The notes under the pieces: generated by a model
The model's database searches: none
What the model was told of the DNA's origin: nothing
The model's input: the letters and a program-made list of their open reading frames with translations, nothing else
Made by a program: the position numbers and the translations under genes
In this document: piece after piece, positions 22,453-34,769 of the stretch
Position numbering within the stretch: position 1 is the stretch's first letter
Layout of the letters: every line of letters begins with the position of its first letter
Assembly (NCBI GenBank): GCA_027924585.1
Contig: BSBM01000361.1
Coordinates: 38,857,501 to 38,921,500, forward strand
Reading direction: 5' to 3'
DNA length: 64,000 bases
DNA from: Larix kaempferi
Taxonomy: Eukaryota > Streptophyta > Pinopsida > Pinales > Pinaceae

Positions 22453-23055
22453 TCAGTTCTGAATGTATGCAGCAACATTCATGGCTTCAGCCCAAATATT
22501 TGTAGCCAAACCTTTTGACTCAAGCATACAGGTAGCCATGTCTTTCATTGACCGATTCTTCCTTTCCGCTACACCGTTCTGCTGGGGTGTGTAGGGAACT
22601 GTATGTTGGATATGAATTCCGCTTTCGGCACAAAGTTGAAGCAATTCAATCTTGATATATTCTCTACAATTATCAGATATAAGAGCTTTTATCTTGCTCT
22701 TAGTGGCGGTCTCAACAGAAGCCTTAAAATCCTTGAATTTTCCAAGCACTTGTGACTTGGTTTTGAGAAAAAATATCCAAGTAAAGCGGGAGAAGTCATC
22801 GATGAATGTTAGAACATACCTTGAACCATTCATGGACATATTTGGCAGTGGACCACTGATATTAGAATGTATGAGACCCAAAATAGTAGAAGCTCTGCTA
22901 TCTTTTCCGTGGTCGAACTTGTGCTCGGGGTGCTTCCCAATGATGCAACCTGAGCAAATTCCCTTCGAGGAACGGAGGTGCATAAGACCATCAATCATGG
23001 ATTTTTTTTTGTAACAGCAGAAAATACTTGTAATTAAGGTGTCCAAATATTTCAT
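22453..23055 (-). pseudogene. Copia integrase (GAG-pre-integrase zinc part and catalytic core)
   Basis: It contains HLRSSKGICSGCIIGKHPEHKF (end of the zinc-binding part), then the catalytic core with FIDDFSRFTWIFFLKTKS, ISDNCREY and PYTPQQNGVAERKNRS. The first catalytic Asp, normally in an HSD context, reads HSN here, so the DDE triad appears broken. It is open for 200 codons. A stop and frame change separate it from RT. Confidence 0.82.
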
Positions 23056-23488
23056 TGCAAATCATACTAACCTCATTGCCATGAGTGAGAAGAGCAGTGG
23101 GCTTTTCAAGCGGCACAAAGTGTGAAAACTCATAGTATTTTGCAGTATGATTTGCCTTTCCGACTGCAATAAGTCTTCCACTTTCCATATCAGAAATTTC
23201 AACATTGTTAGGGATTAATGTAACTTGCTTCGGTGCACCAGTGTGTGTCATTTGATACACAGAAAGTAGATTTGAAGCCAAGGAAGGCACATAGAGAACA
23301 TTTTGAAAACTTCCATGCTCTAACTGGATGGTACCTTTACCCTTTGATGAAATTTTTGAGTCATCTCCCAAATGGATGGGGATGGAGCTGTTTGGATCAA
23401 ATGAAGAAAAGGAGTCAATATTTTCAGCCATATGATTCGAGGCACCGGAATCTATCAGTAGAGTGGTGGGTTTCGAAACAGTTGCCAT
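22991..23488 (-). pseudogene. Copia protease region
   Basis: TLLIDSGASNHMAENIDSF is the copia aspartic protease motif (DSGAS) near the start. It is followed by GKGTIQLEHGSFQNVLYVP and the conserved NLLSVYQMT stretch typical of the protease-to-integrase linker. It overlaps the integrase frame at its end, indicating a frameshift at about 23,000-23,055. Confidence 0.82.
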
Positions 23489-23563
23489 GAGTGCTTGACC
23501 TCTTTCATGATCATCATTTCTATCCTTCTTCCGTGCATCGTCGGGAAGAGTTATGTTATTATT

Positions 23564-24403
23564 TTACAAAAGAAGGGACATTTGATCTATTTTTTTCTTC
23601 ATGCATGAAATTTCAGGATGAAATCCATGGTTGCAATAAGTACATTTAGATTTTTCTTTGCCCTTTTGCTTGTTCCTTGAGACGGATGGTGCATCCGATG
23701 GTTTGCTTTTCTCTCTTTTCTTGGTAGGTTCGAATTTGGGGTTCTCTTTCTTTTGCTTCCCTTTGCCATTCGAATTCTTGGATCCTTGAACAAAGAGGGC
23801 CGAATCTTTGGAGCTTATGGACCCCATTTGAATTATCTTATCATGCTCTTTGGTAACGGACTCAATGAAGGTATTCAAGGTAGGCATCTTCCAATTCAGG
23901 GTAGTTAGCCGACTAGAATTGAAAGTAGAGACAAATACCGAGAAATCTTTTCCAAGTTTTGAAAGAATGGAGAGGATCAATTGATTATCCTCTTTGATAA
24001 CTCCACTGTTCTTTAATTGCAAAGACAAATGCTTGAATCTTGTGAAAAATTCATTGATGGTCTTGAAATTCTCTGGATTCAAGGCAATCAATTCGTTTTC
24101 CAATTGAAAAGACCGCATGTCATCTTGCTTTCCAAAAAGCTTCTCGAGTTGCTCCCATACTTCCTTTGGAGTAGTCAATCCACTGAGGTGAAAGTGAAGA
24201 TCCTTGGAAATATTGAAGCAAAGAAGACCATATGCTTCATCCAACTTGTTGAAGTGCTTTGATTTTTCAACGAGTGTATTGGGCTCAACTTCGAGGCCCA
24301 TGGTGACTCTGTAGTACCCTCTTGAGCGAAACATAATCTCCATGTCATTCTTCCATTCAAAATAATTGAAAGGAGTGAGTAGCTTAGAAGAAGAAAGATC
24401 CAT
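23564..24403 (-). CDS. Copia Gag with zinc knuckle
   Basis: The 279-codon frame starts MDLSSSKLLTPFNYFEWKND (the gag N-terminal motif for copia), contains TPKEVWEQLEKLFG and FTRFKHLSLQLKNSG, then a Lys-rich segment and the zinc knuckle CTYCNHGFHPEISC (CX2CX4HX4C). It ends shortly after. Length and order are normal for a copia Gag, so this is the best preserved gene of the element. The ATG at 24403 precedes the conserved motif directly, which supports this start. Gag would package the element RNA. Confidence 0.85.
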   Translation of the reverse strand: MDLSSSKLLTPFNYFEWKNDMEIMFRSRGYYRVTMGLEVEPNTLVEKSKHFNKLDEAYGLLCFNISKDLHFHLSGLTTPKEVWEQLEKLFGKQDDMRSFQLENELIALNPENFKTINEFFTRFKHLSLQLKNSGVIKEDNQLILSILSKLGKDFSVFVSTFNSSRLTTLNWKMPTLNTFIESVTKEHDKIIQMGSISSKDSALFVQGSKNSNGKGKQKKENPKFEPTKKREKSKPSDAPSVSRNKQKGKEKSKCTYCNHGFHPEISCMKKKIDQMSLLL

Positions 24404-24699
24404 CTCAATGATAGCAAATGCACTTGATGGAGATGATAAACCTGCAAATCACAATCAAAACAAGAACAGTAAGGTCTAACAATCCACCCTTTTAGAGTTG
24501 CATCACACCTGGGATTGGAGATAAAGAAAGCTTGAATGATCCAATGTATCAAATCCAGGAATTATGTGGAAAACTCAGGCTTCTGGAGTGGATTGGAGAG
24601 TATTTTTCAGCCTTGCATGCACATGAGCAAACTCACTCAATTCTTCATGTAGAACACCTGTAGGAGAGAGATCTTGTCCCTACAATAATTCTGATACCA

Positions 24700-25380
24700 T
24701 GTAAAATTAGTCACATCAGATCTATTGAACAATAATATCAATCACAAAGATGTCAAACAATTTGGAGTAAAAACTATGCAAGAGAGATGCATCAGTGCTC
24801 TATAATCCAGAATGATAGAATTACAATACAATAATGTCACAATAAGTGAGCAATTCGAATTAGACAAGGAGGTCATTTGAATATACTGCATGGTGTAGCT
24901 TGGCTCCAACTAGGATTCATCATCATCAATCAGTGGTGTTCATTAATGCACAAGTCACTGTTAGACATGTGTCAAACTGAGTCAAATTGAGTCTAACTGA
25001 GTGTAATAAGTGTAACTGATGGTAATGGCACTAATGTAGGGATGGAGGCTCAGTGGAGGGGCGCATGAGGAGTTAACTGCACTCAGAATAGGTATTCAAG
25101 TCTCATCGGAGGTCAATTGGAGTGATAACAGCAGTGAGGAGTCAGTCTAGCCTCAAATCAAGGAAAGAAAACTATATACAGTGAACTAGACTGGTAGGTG
25201 AGAAAAGGAGCCCTTCTCAAGTGGTGGGTGAGAAGTGGGTGCCTCCCTGACCAGGAGGGCTAAAATAGAGTGGAAAGTGGCTCCCGGGTGCTGGAAGACT
25301 AGGGACTAGGTGTTGGAGGCATCAAACTGGTGACTGGGCAGCATGCGGATGCATGCAAAGTACATACTGAATGACGAGAA
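24700..25380 (-). repeat. 5' LTR of the 5.9-kb copia element (end truncated)
   Basis: On the plus strand it starts TGTAAAATTAGTCAC right after the PBS complement and matches the left LTR up to CTGAATGACGAG. The expected ATATCCTAACA end is missing and satellite sequence follows, so a small deletion removed the outer end. Confidence 0.85.
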
Positions 25381-26579
25381 AGTCTGGAATTGTCGTCCCA
25401 GCCTTCGTAGGTTGAATATTTTTAAAATTCACTCATAAATGAAGTGTCTCCTGACCTTTCTTGTGTCCAGTATTCTGTTCAAAATAGTTCTAAACTGCAA
25501 GAAGGGTCGGTCGATCCTTATTATGTTCACCATTCTAGATATATGTGAATGGTTGGATATAGGCGTTCACAATTTTCTACTAAACAAAGGGGCGACTGAT
25601 CCTTCTTGTCGGTAGCTGGTAGTTGGTATAAATATTGTTTATATGTTATAACTTAGCCAATATACCGATCCCTACTATTTATTGTGGAAGTCAGGAGTCT
25701 GGAATTGTCGTCCCATCATTTGTAGATTAAATATTTTTATATTTATCTCTTAAACGAAGGGTCGGACGACCCTTCTTGTGCTCAATATTTTTCCAGTGTT
25801 CACCATTCTAGATATACATGAATTGACGGCCCATCCTTCATAGGTTGAATATTTCTACAATTCCCTCATAAATGAAGGGGCAGGAAACCTTTCTTGTGCC
25901 CAGTATTCTGTTCAAAATAGTTATAGACTGCAAGAAGGGTCGGTCGATCCTTCTTGTGTTCACCATTCTGGATACAGGTGAATGGTTGGATATAGTTGTT
26001 CACAATTTTCTACAAAATGAAGGGGCGACCGATCCTTCTTGTCGGTCGTCAGAAGTCGGGATAAATATTGTTGATATGTTATAAATTATCCAATATCCGT
26101 TCCCTACTATTTACTACGGAAGTCGGGTTTCGGGAATTGTCATTCCATCCTTCGTAGATTAAATATTTTTACATTTATCTCTTAAATGAAGGGTCGACCG
26201 ACCCTTCTTGTGCTCAGTATTTTTTCTAGTGTTCACCATTCTGGATATACATGAATTGATGGCTTGGCCTTCGTAGGTTGAATATTGTTACAATTCCCTC
26301 ATAAATGAAGGGGCGTCCGACCCTTATTCTACCGATTATTATTTTCATAATAGTTCTAGACTATGAGAAAGGCCGAACGATATTTCTTGTGTTAACCATT
26401 TTGGATACACGTGAATTGCTGGATATAGGTGTTCACAATTATCTACTAAATGAAGGGGCGATCGATCCTTCTTGTTGGAAGTCGGACGTCGGGAAAGCTT
26501 ACTCGGGAATAATGGCCATTTGGGAGACAATTATGTTTCACATGTAACAAATGATTATCATGATCATTGACTTTTATGG
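25381..26579. repeat. Tandem satellite array, unit about 433 bp
   Basis: Four near-palindromic motifs per unit recur with a regular period: 25,440/25,873/26,306; 25,500/25,934/26,365; 25,584/26,019/26,452; and 25,756/26,188. All spacings are 431-435 bp. The motifs are of the form GAAGGG(G/T)CG(A/G)(C/T)CGA(C/T)CCTTCTT. The array continues left of the copia element, so it predates that insertion. It has no genes; the open frames in it are repeat-derived. Confidence 0.8.
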
Positions 26580-26584
26580 ACAAG
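26580..26584. repeat. Target-site duplication ACAAG (left)
   Basis: Exact copy at 27866-27870. Confidence 0.88.
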
Positions 26585-27865
26585 TGTAATGTCCCCAATT
26601 TGACCCCATGGCATTCAAATCATAAATGATGTAATATAGTTGTAAAATCATGGTGAGGAGCTCAAGGCCAAGGCATCGCCATTGATTTATTGATGCATAT
26701 GGTTCGCGTGCTATCTAGGCACGGTGGAATTGTGAATATAATGTAAATATGCATTTTAATAAAATACCCACAACTAGCTATGCAACGCAACAAGAGATGG
26801 GGGCATGATTTTACAAGGAATTGGGAAGGAAAACATTCAAACCCTTGGAGCCAATCAAGTCAAGCCAAGTGTCGATGAGAGAACCAATCAAACCCTCAAC
26901 TACCCATGTTGAATTTTGTACCTAATCATTGATTTCTCCCAAGAGTTGGTTGAGGTAGTTAATGCCTTGGGGAATGAGAGGTATGGCTGTCCAAATTCGG
27001 GTATGGGAAAGCCACCCTGCATGGGAAATCACGTTTTGCTTCTTGGGCAAGAAAAGAGCCATGAATTGCTCCCCAAGCCATTATCCATCAACCAGTTTCT
27101 CTCCCTCACGAGTTGGAAGCTACCTGGGCGTTTTCCAGCCATGTTTTCCTGTGTTTTCCTTCATTCTCAGTTGGGAGAAGGGCGTTTTTGTGTTATACAC
27201 CAGTGGGGAAGAAAAGGAATGGAATTGGGGGTTCCATAGAGACCGTTTGGCTATTGAATGCTTAGTAGTTGGGAGAGAATTCATTTTTCCTCCCTATGAT
27301 TGTTTTTCCCCATTCCACAATTCGTTTTTGGATGGAAACAATTTGGGAAAACCCATGGCCATTCTGTTGGTAAATCTATTGCTTTGGCTTGAGCTTGAGT
27401 GCAAGCATCCAGGGTTCTGATTAGCCTGATAAACCTAGCTATAGACTGGCTTGGCTTGGATGAAATGATTAATTGACTATGCATGAGCTTGAATGTCCCC
27501 TTTTCCTTATAGAAATCATGCCCATCTCAGAGGTGGTCTCTGAGTGCTGAAAGAATATAGGCTGGGCAGAGACCTACGGTTGGGTGGAACGTTGCAACAA
27601 CATAGCTAGTTGTTTGGGACAAATTGCACAATGAAGATAAGTGTATTCTCCATGTGTATTTTACTTCTGCAATGTATTAATTTGCTGACTGTTGATATGC
27701 TGTATGATGTTTTAATTCCGCTGTGTATACTTGTATGATTTGCATTTGCACACTATTGCTTTTAATTGTATGAATCCAATGAATGGATTGAGTTTTATGA
27801 AAAACCCCCATAGATTGGTAGCATATTCCCCTCCTCTTATTGTGTCAGCAGGTGGGTACATTACA
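26585..27865 (+). mobile_element. Solo LTR, 1281 bp
   Basis: It starts TGTAATGT and ends ACATTACA (8-bp terminal inverted repeat, TG...CA) and is flanked by a 5-bp duplication ACAAG. No PBS, PPT or internal coding sequence is adjacent, so this is a solo LTR left by LTR-LTR recombination. The open frames near 26,916-27,420 have no retroelement domain. A family relative with different length is at 35378-37098. Confidence 0.82.
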
Positions 27866-27870
27866 ACAAG
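27866..27870. repeat. Target-site duplication ACAAG (right)
   Basis: Exact copy of 26580-26584. Confidence 0.88.
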
Positions 27871-28432
27871 AATATGTGTAGTTTCTTTGATTCATAATAT
27901 GAATAGCAAGAGGCTCTTTTTCTTCTGGGAAAACAAAAAGAGCATCTAACTAGGATGAATTTTGCATTAATTTGGAAGAAAGAACATTGATAATATTTAA
28001 ATGTGTGGATTAGAGCATATAAAATGAATTCTAAATCACATATTATAGTCAAATATGAGGCAAAGCGATAAGATGGTGTACCACGAAACACATTCACAAT
28101 AGAGAAATTAAAAGGCTGAAGAAAGTGACAACATATCAATTTCTGTTTTCGATAGACTTGTGCTTCTGCTCTTCATTAAAGTCTTCAAAAAATATTACAT
28201 CACTTTATTTTTTGCTCTTGGATCCAACCCCTATTACTTTGTAATATCAAAATTTATACAAAACGTTCTTTGAATTCTTCGCTAAAAATAAATTTCAAAG
28301 AAATCTCTCTGCTGTAACACTTGGGCAGTTAACAAAGGAACCACAATGTCATTTAAAATTCAGACACCTGACTATTCATTCTTGATATAACCTGCATTTT
28401 GTTTTCCCAAAATTTTCAACAACTTTCCATTG
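27871..28432 (-). other. 3' flank of the decayed accessory frame, LTR-like
   Basis: On the minus strand this lies just after the stop of the accessory frame at 28433. A TATAAATTTTGA sequence (plus about 28,247-28,262) matches the corresponding ATAAATTTTGA downstream of the frame ending at 794. No coding domain. It is read as the promoter side of an old LTR, now broken by the solo LTR insertion. Confidence 0.35.
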
Positions 28433-29968
28433 CTATTGAGTTGGGATTTCATAATCCATCATTTCTTTCACCATCACCTCCAATTCTATGCATTTTGTGT
28501 AACAAACATATGGTAGATCCTTCTTAATCATTATAAATTGTTCAAGTATTTCAAAATCATTGGTCAATTTATCAATTATTCTCTTTCCAGTCAATCCTTT
28601 GAACCAACCTTCAAATTTTGAGTGATCCATACGAGCTTGTACTATCAAACTGTGATAATTTTCTCGAGTCATTAATTTTCCATCATCAATCCAAAAAGAA
28701 GGCAGACCACATTCAAAGGGCTGAAGAAATAATTCCTTGCAATTTTGAACTTCAAGGACCATTTGTTGCGCCATGTCTTCTACTTCTTTAACACAATCAT
28801 GCTTGCCAATAATTCTTCTTGCCGAAATGCTGATTGATGGTCTGTCTTTGATTCCAAAACTTTGCATATCTAATTGGGTTAGAGTGTTTAAAAATATGAC
28901 TGTATTTTGAGCTGTTTCTAAAGGCCTTTTGGATAATTTCTCGTTTGCCACTTTACACCTCTGGAGAGCTATGTTAGCTATAGCATATTTATCTACTATA
29001 AAATTCAAATAAGACCAGAATTTGGTGACTTCCACTGATATCGCATCCCATATAAGGTGTTTATCTCCTTGTAATGGAAGTCGACCTGTCAATCTATCTT
29101 TTAATTCATCAACTTTCTTTTGTAGTTGATTTTTATCAGTCAAATCCTTTTTTTTTTCTCCAGAATTTTGAATTACTTCTTGTTTCAACTTCTGGTTTTC
29201 TGCTTTCAACTTTTCTATCTCTTCAAATTTTAGATTAATTTGTGACATAGCACTGGTTAGTTTCTTAGTGGAGGAATTTTCCATTTGTCCTTCATCCGTA
29301 CATAGAGATTGATCCTTTGGCTTATATGACACTTGCACAGTTTCAATGTGATTTGTATTCAATATTGAAATTTGTGACAACAATTCAATCCTTTCTTTTT
29401 CCCAAGCATGCTTTTCATCTTGTAAGTTTACCATTTTACCTTTGTGATCCATTATTCATTGATATATGGATTCCTTTTCTTGTTGTAATGCTGTCAACTT
29501 TGGAGATTGCACATGTTGATTAGTTGGCACCTTCAATTTTTTCTTGAGCACTTGAATGGTATTTTATTTTTCATCAAGGATCCTTTTGGTACACTGGTTC
29601 TTCCCTGGCTTGGCTCCCATGGTCACAAGGTCTGTTTGTAGTCTTTTAATCTGCATCAAATTTGCTTTGTTTTCTATCTTCTCTTGCCTCAACTGACTCT
29701 CCAGCTTTGCTATCACAGACTGCAATTTAGAAATTTTTAAAGTGGATTGTAATAAATCAGAATACAAGACCTCTGCTATTTGTTTATGCAATTGAATCTT
29801 ATTGGGTATATTAATTGCATCAATCTTAACTTCCATTTCAGAAAATTTCTCATCGTTCACCAAAACAAACCTTATAGTGTTTCTTCCTCGATCCGCAATT
29901 GTAAGAAGGGAAACTTCTTGTTCTGCCAACTTTCTAACTTGAGGGTACAATTTTTGAGTTTCTTCCAA
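28433..29968 (-). pseudogene. Accessory LTR-ORF protein, coiled-coil and C-terminal parts
   Basis: Two in-phase open stretches (29968-29564 and 29452-28433) encode a long coiled coil (KKLTSAMSQINLKFEEIEKL followed by KAENQKLKQEV) and then a C-terminal domain. That domain aligns with the protein ending at 794: QGDKHLIWDAI, VIFLNTLT, RRIIGKH, LPSFW and NDFEIL are shared. Stops between 29,453 and 29,563 and the T run upstream break it. It shares architecture (globular N-terminus, charged segment, coiled coil) with the frames in the gypsy LTRs. Function unknown. Confidence 0.6.
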
Positions 29969-29972
29969 AGAC

Positions 29973-30079
<107 letters not shown>

Positions 30080-30305
30080 CTGTATATTGTGAAAGGCCCG
30101 CAAATCTAGACTTATACTTAGAGTTACTTACAGATTCCTTTATTTCTGAAAAAGAATATTTCTACATATTTGCAGGTGGCTGCGAAATCAAACTAGTTTT
30201 TTTTGGAACAATTAAATCTCATTCCTCCATACTAATAATTTCCTTCCGTCGTTCCACTTTTGATTTCTTGCTTGAAACTTCTTCATCGAATTCCATACTA
30301 TCAAC

Positions 30306-31690
30306 TTATGAAATACTTCTCTTACTGGTGATATTAGATTTAGCTGGTGTCTGAACCAACATTGCCAAATTGCCTGTTTGTTCCATATTCAATTCTTTCT
30401 TATCTTTTTCAAATTTGAATAAATTTGCCATTTCTTTTAATCCTTCTACTGTTTGATGATCAAAAGCCTTGTTTCTATTTTGATGTCTCCTTTGCAATAT
30501 AATTTGACGAGGATCATAATTAATGCTTTCATCCTCTCGGAAATCCATGATCTTCAATAATTTTTCTACTATAGATAGGGCTTCCTTAGTCTTAATGATG
30601 AGTGGACCAAGTTTAAGAGGGATTTTCACATCTGATGATTTTTTGAAAGCACTGAAATGTTCTTCTTCTGAATGCAATATTTGTCTAATAAATTCTAAGG
30701 AAAAAAAACCTTGGTGTTAAAAAGGTTGGAAACAGATATGGTGCTCCAATAAAACCATACACTCTTATTATAGTATGTTCTTTATACAAGAACCAATAAC
30801 CTATTCGACCTTCTAGTGTAGGATGTAAAGTTTCTTTCATTTCTTCCAACACTTGGGGAATTTTAGCATTAAAAATAATTTTGTAAACTTCTGCCATGAT
30901 TGTATTGGTGAACTCAAACATATTGACCTGTTTAGGAAGGTCATGAGAAAAGATGGTATGAAGAAACTGCGATTCCGAAATATTTGAATGCAAGAACAGG
31001 TTCAAGAGATATGACTGATATCTGAAATGCTTCAACTCATGGAAATTTACCAACTGGACATGAATCACTTCAGCTAGGAATTCATCAAAATTAAAACAAC
31101 ACATCGGACTCGATTGTGACTTGGGTGAAATTACTTGCCGAAGGAAACCTACCATAACTTCCGCGATTGACTTAGCACTATCTAGACCCAAAATTTGACT
31201 CAACAAGGACAAAAATAACTGGGTATCTCACTGAAAGACATCAATATTCAAAGGGAACGATAGGTTTTCATTCGACCGACCATCTTTCAAGATTTGTAAT
31301 AAAAACTTGTCTTTTTTATGCCAGACTGCAGTTTCTATAAAAATTTAAGAAATTTTCTTCGATAAATGACTTAGGGTTTTTGGGAAATGTTTGAGGTAAA
31401 CATATAACCTCACGAAAAGTATGCGCATTTACTCAGCATAGAATTTTGGTCGTATTTACATTAATGATTACCCTTTCGGCCTGGGAATAATTCACCTCAC
31501 ACCAACCAACAAATTCGGGGGAGTGTAGGGTTTGTTTGACACAAAAATAATACAGAAAGGAACCCAAAACATTAAATACATCCTTTCCCTACGAATTAAA
31601 CTCCATTATTTTTAGACTGTGAAATGCTACACACAAACAAAAAAGGGTCGAAAATATCCCTTTCCCTATCAACTACAAGCTCCTCGTTTT
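30306..31690 (-). pseudogene. Accessory LTR-ORF protein, N-terminal globular part
   Basis: The minus strand from about 31,690 reads, with several stops, LYYFCVKQTLHSPEFVGWCE, then VREVICLPQTFP-like sequence. The open block 31212-30685 follows (SQILGLDSAK, QLVNFHELKHFRYQSYLLNL, AEVYKIIFNAK, YWFLYKEHTIIRVYGFIGAP), and a frameshift leads into 30677-30306. The last block aligns with YQLIFNEEP...YIRMYGGSNSPYILPRY of the gypsy LTR frame, so the two are homologous. It is decayed, and I cannot name the domain with confidence. Confidence 0.55.
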
Positions 31691-32531
31691 CATGTGAACT
31701 TTCATTGAAGGGAATAAGGTCTTGGGTTTTATCCATAATTTTGGGAAACAAAATCTAAACACTGAGGGTTTCTAGCTACATATGAAGTGAGCTTGATGAA
31801 TGTTGTTCTAGTTGACGAAGATAATGACGTGTTTCCCGCGGCTTCTTTCCCTCCAGGCAATAAGCGACAAAATCATTGTTTAAAACTTCGAAAAAAACCT
31901 TTTATATAACATATGATTAGGTGGTTTCAGAACTTGCAATGAGCGGTTTAAATTTAACCACTTTTCATAGCGGACTCCACCAACGCTTGCCACGTGGTAA
32001 GCGGTTTAATTTCCTCTCCACCTTCCCAAGTTTAACCACCATGCACTTTCTAGTGCCGAAACCTATTTCCATCGTCAATTTTCTTATGGGTGGGTCTACA
32101 TCATAATTTCGCCTCGTTTTTACATGTTTTCAAGTTTTGGTGTGAGTCATTCAATTGTTGAGTGCCTTTCCCATCTCCGCCCTTGGTCATTTGAAGCCCC
32201 TCAGTGCATTAGAAGACCCTGCGTGCAATCATGAAGGCCATGAAGTTGACTTGCAAAGAACACCGTCGATCTCGGAGGAATCAAATCCAACGGATCACAC
32301 CCATTTCACTGGTTTAACATGCACGAAGTTCATGCGTAGGATAAAAGACAACCAAAACGCCCCGATATGGTGACATTACAAGTTAGAGACCTTAATATAC
32401 TGACAATATTTGCATTGTTCCTCTCTATAAACTTTAATAAGCAATGTTATATTAATATGGGCTAGTTAAATAACCCAATAATCCATGTAGAATAAATTTA
32501 AAAAACATAAAGACAAAAAAGCTAACAATAT
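31691..32531. other. Gene-poor sequence
   Basis: No credible coding frame. A TGACATTACA at 32371-32380 resembles the 3' end of the solo-LTR family, but no partner start was found. Otherwise nothing recognised. Confidence 0.4.
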
Positions 32532-32617
32532 GAAGAAATCACTTGTTTGATCAATTATACCAATTCTAGACATTGAAGAAATCACTTGTTTGATCAATTA
32601 TACCAATTCTAGACATT
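32532..32617. repeat. Two exact 43-bp tandem units
   Basis: The sequence beginning GAAGAAATCACTTG occupies 32532-32574 and is repeated at once at 32575-32617, with no difference seen. Confidence 0.85.
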
Positions 32618-34045
32618 GTTTGTAGAAGATCTAGTGTAACATGGGAAAAAGTTGATGAATAAGAGGGAGAGATGGCCATAAGAGATAAGAGAAGTCTAAA
32701 CAACAAGATCAGTCTTCCAAGATGGCATTGAGATGAAACATTAAATTAGGAAAAGAAGGAGAGATCACATGCCATATCAATAACATCTAAGGCTCTCCAC
32801 AAAGCAATAAAATCATAGAGATTGACTGAGATAAATAGAAACTAAGCAACTTCAAGCTCTCACAACAAGATATAGGGGAAAATGGCACCATTTATACATA
32901 GTTTGGCATTTTTACATAGTTTCACTTGGAATTTCGACCCGAGGTTCTTCTGAGAAGCAAATACAGAGTAAATATATCAAATTACAAATAATTGGAGCAA
33001 CAAGATCTTCCCCAAAGAGATCGACATCTCACCAAGTGCGCCCATCCTCCAAGAGCCAAAATATGAAGAGAAATGTGAGAAAGGTGTGGAAACAAGTTGA
33101 AGAAGAAAATATCACGAGCAACCCTGTATCTTCAACCTGCAACAAATGAATCCATTGTAACTCCAAATGAAAGGTCTGGATGGCCTCTCCAATTGCCAAT
33201 TAGGATGGGAATCTTGCACCCTCAAAATTGGTACTAAGGCAAGTAGAGTAAACACTCCACTGGCATGGACATGCTATGCTCTCCAATATGCAAAATGAGA
33301 AATGATCAAAATATCTTCTCCTTATTTGTTCTTTTCTTTTATAAACTTCCCAAGCCTTCCATGGTTCAAATTCCTTTCAAAAGGCTCATTCCAACTCGAA
33401 TTGGGAAGAGATTCCAAGGTGTGCCACTTGTCCAACAATTTTTAGTCTTCATCTTCCACCAATTCGAATGAGGAGGCTCTTTGGCTTCCCTAACTCCGCT
33501 GTGTGCCTTCTTGGAGGCTATTTTTATCCCAGACATGTCATATTGGTTAGATGACAGCAATCAGGTCTGATTTTTGTCATAAGTGTCATAGCATCTTCAT
33601 CATTGTTGTCATAGAAGCTAGGGAATCTAGCCCAAGTGTCTCAATATAAAAAAAATGCCTCTTCCTCTTCCATGGGATTTATTCTTCCACTCCAATTCGA
33701 CCTTCATCGAGTCATGCCAAGTATAATGACCTTCTAACTTCCCCAAGAACATTAGACTCCACCTTGGATTCGAATGGGTGAGAATAGGATGCCATGTGGC
33801 ATGAAGAATCTAGCTCTGTGTGGGTCCCACACCACCAACACGCCTCCTAGAATGACCAAGTGCCACCTTATTTTCCTATCATAAATATTTATTTATCCCC
33901 ATTTAATATATTTATGTCAAGCTAATTTCCAATTGGGGTTTATTAGCTCCCTTATTCAAAATCCCAATGTTTCCACCCGAACCTAGGGAACTAGTAGATT
34001 GGTGGAATTTTACCTTCTAGTATTTATTTGGATGGGGACATTACA
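32618..34045 (-). repeat. Possible decayed LTR of the TGTAATGTCCCC family
   Basis: The right edge (plus 34032-34045, ATGGGGACATTACA) is the reverse complement of TGTAATGTCCCCAT, the start of the solo-LTR family. No matching other end or target duplication was found, so this is a fragment at best. No coding sequence is recognised in the interval. Confidence 0.3.
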
Positions 34046-34765
34046 TAAAAGTTTCATATCTTTATTCATTACATGTTAAGAGTTATAATTGTTGAATGTT
34101 AGGGTTTGTGACAATGAAAATTCAAGAGAAGAAGGTTGACAAAATCTTGCATAACATTCTCATACGGTATCAGAATCACAAACTTGTTGGCACATTGGAT
34201 CCACATTCTTAATGATGATCTTGGTGATTATCTTGGCACATTATATGATGATCTTGGCATATATATTATTGGTGATTGTATTGAAATATTCCATGGTAAG
34301 GTTATTGGCATGAGATCCCTCTAAGTGTTTGGAATGTACTATGAGGTCTATGATGTAAGGGTTTGAAGGTGCAAATAGATGAAGTCTATTGGTGATTATT
34401 TCTAGGATTTGATTACACTATTTGGAGGCATCTTTATGGTATTTCTACACATCTCAATTATATCTTGGAAGAAGTTGCTAGCATTCTTGGAGGACATATT
34501 TGAGGCATGTACAGGTTGACATTGTGACAGAGATAATTTTTGTGGCATTGTGACAGAGACAATGATTGTGTCATTGTGACGAACATGAATTGTTATAGTG
34601 ACAACAATACAATGATTGTGGCAATGATAGATAGAGGTACAAGGACAGTGATACAGGTAAAAGGACATAGATACAGGTATACTAGGTTGATGGAAATCGT
34701 GATACAATGGCAGTGGAATATTGTTCTTGTTATTCATATCAGGGTGGCAGGATCGAGCAAGGATA
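34046..34765. repeat. Gene-free sequence with ~26-31-bp GTGACA repeats
   Basis: CATTGTGACAGAGA, CATTGTGACAGAGAC and CATTGTGACGAACA occur in series at about 34,517-34,590, followed by shorter GTGACA/AATGATTGTGGCA variants. Low-complexity, no gene seen. Confidence 0.45.
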
Positions 34766-34769
34766 GGAG

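Larger units (their letters stand above)
19463..25380 (-). mobile_element. Ty1/copia element, 5.9 kb, minus orientation, full domain set but inactive
   Basis: The LTRs are at 19463-20164 (702 bp) and 24700-25380 (681 bp). The right one lacks its last ~11 bp together with some flanking satellite, so no TSD is visible. The PBS, minus-strand TGGTATCAG, is at plus 24691-24699. The polypurine tract is CCCCCCTC on the plus strand from 20165. Internal order on the minus strand is gag (24403-23564), protease (to about 23,400), integrase (23,055-22,453), RT (22,257 to about 20,900) and RNase H (20,871-20,230). It sits inside the satellite array. Confidence 0.9.

Noticed and set aside
26916-27420. Two overlapping plus-strand frames in the solo LTR
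   Set aside because: No retroelement or plant domain recognised. They sit inside a defined LTR and overlap each other in different frames.
32618-34045. Third complete solo LTR of the TGTAATGT...ACATTACA family
   Set aside because: Only the right end (34038-34045) fits. No matching start and no TAAAA duplication were found, so it is listed only as a low-confidence fragment.
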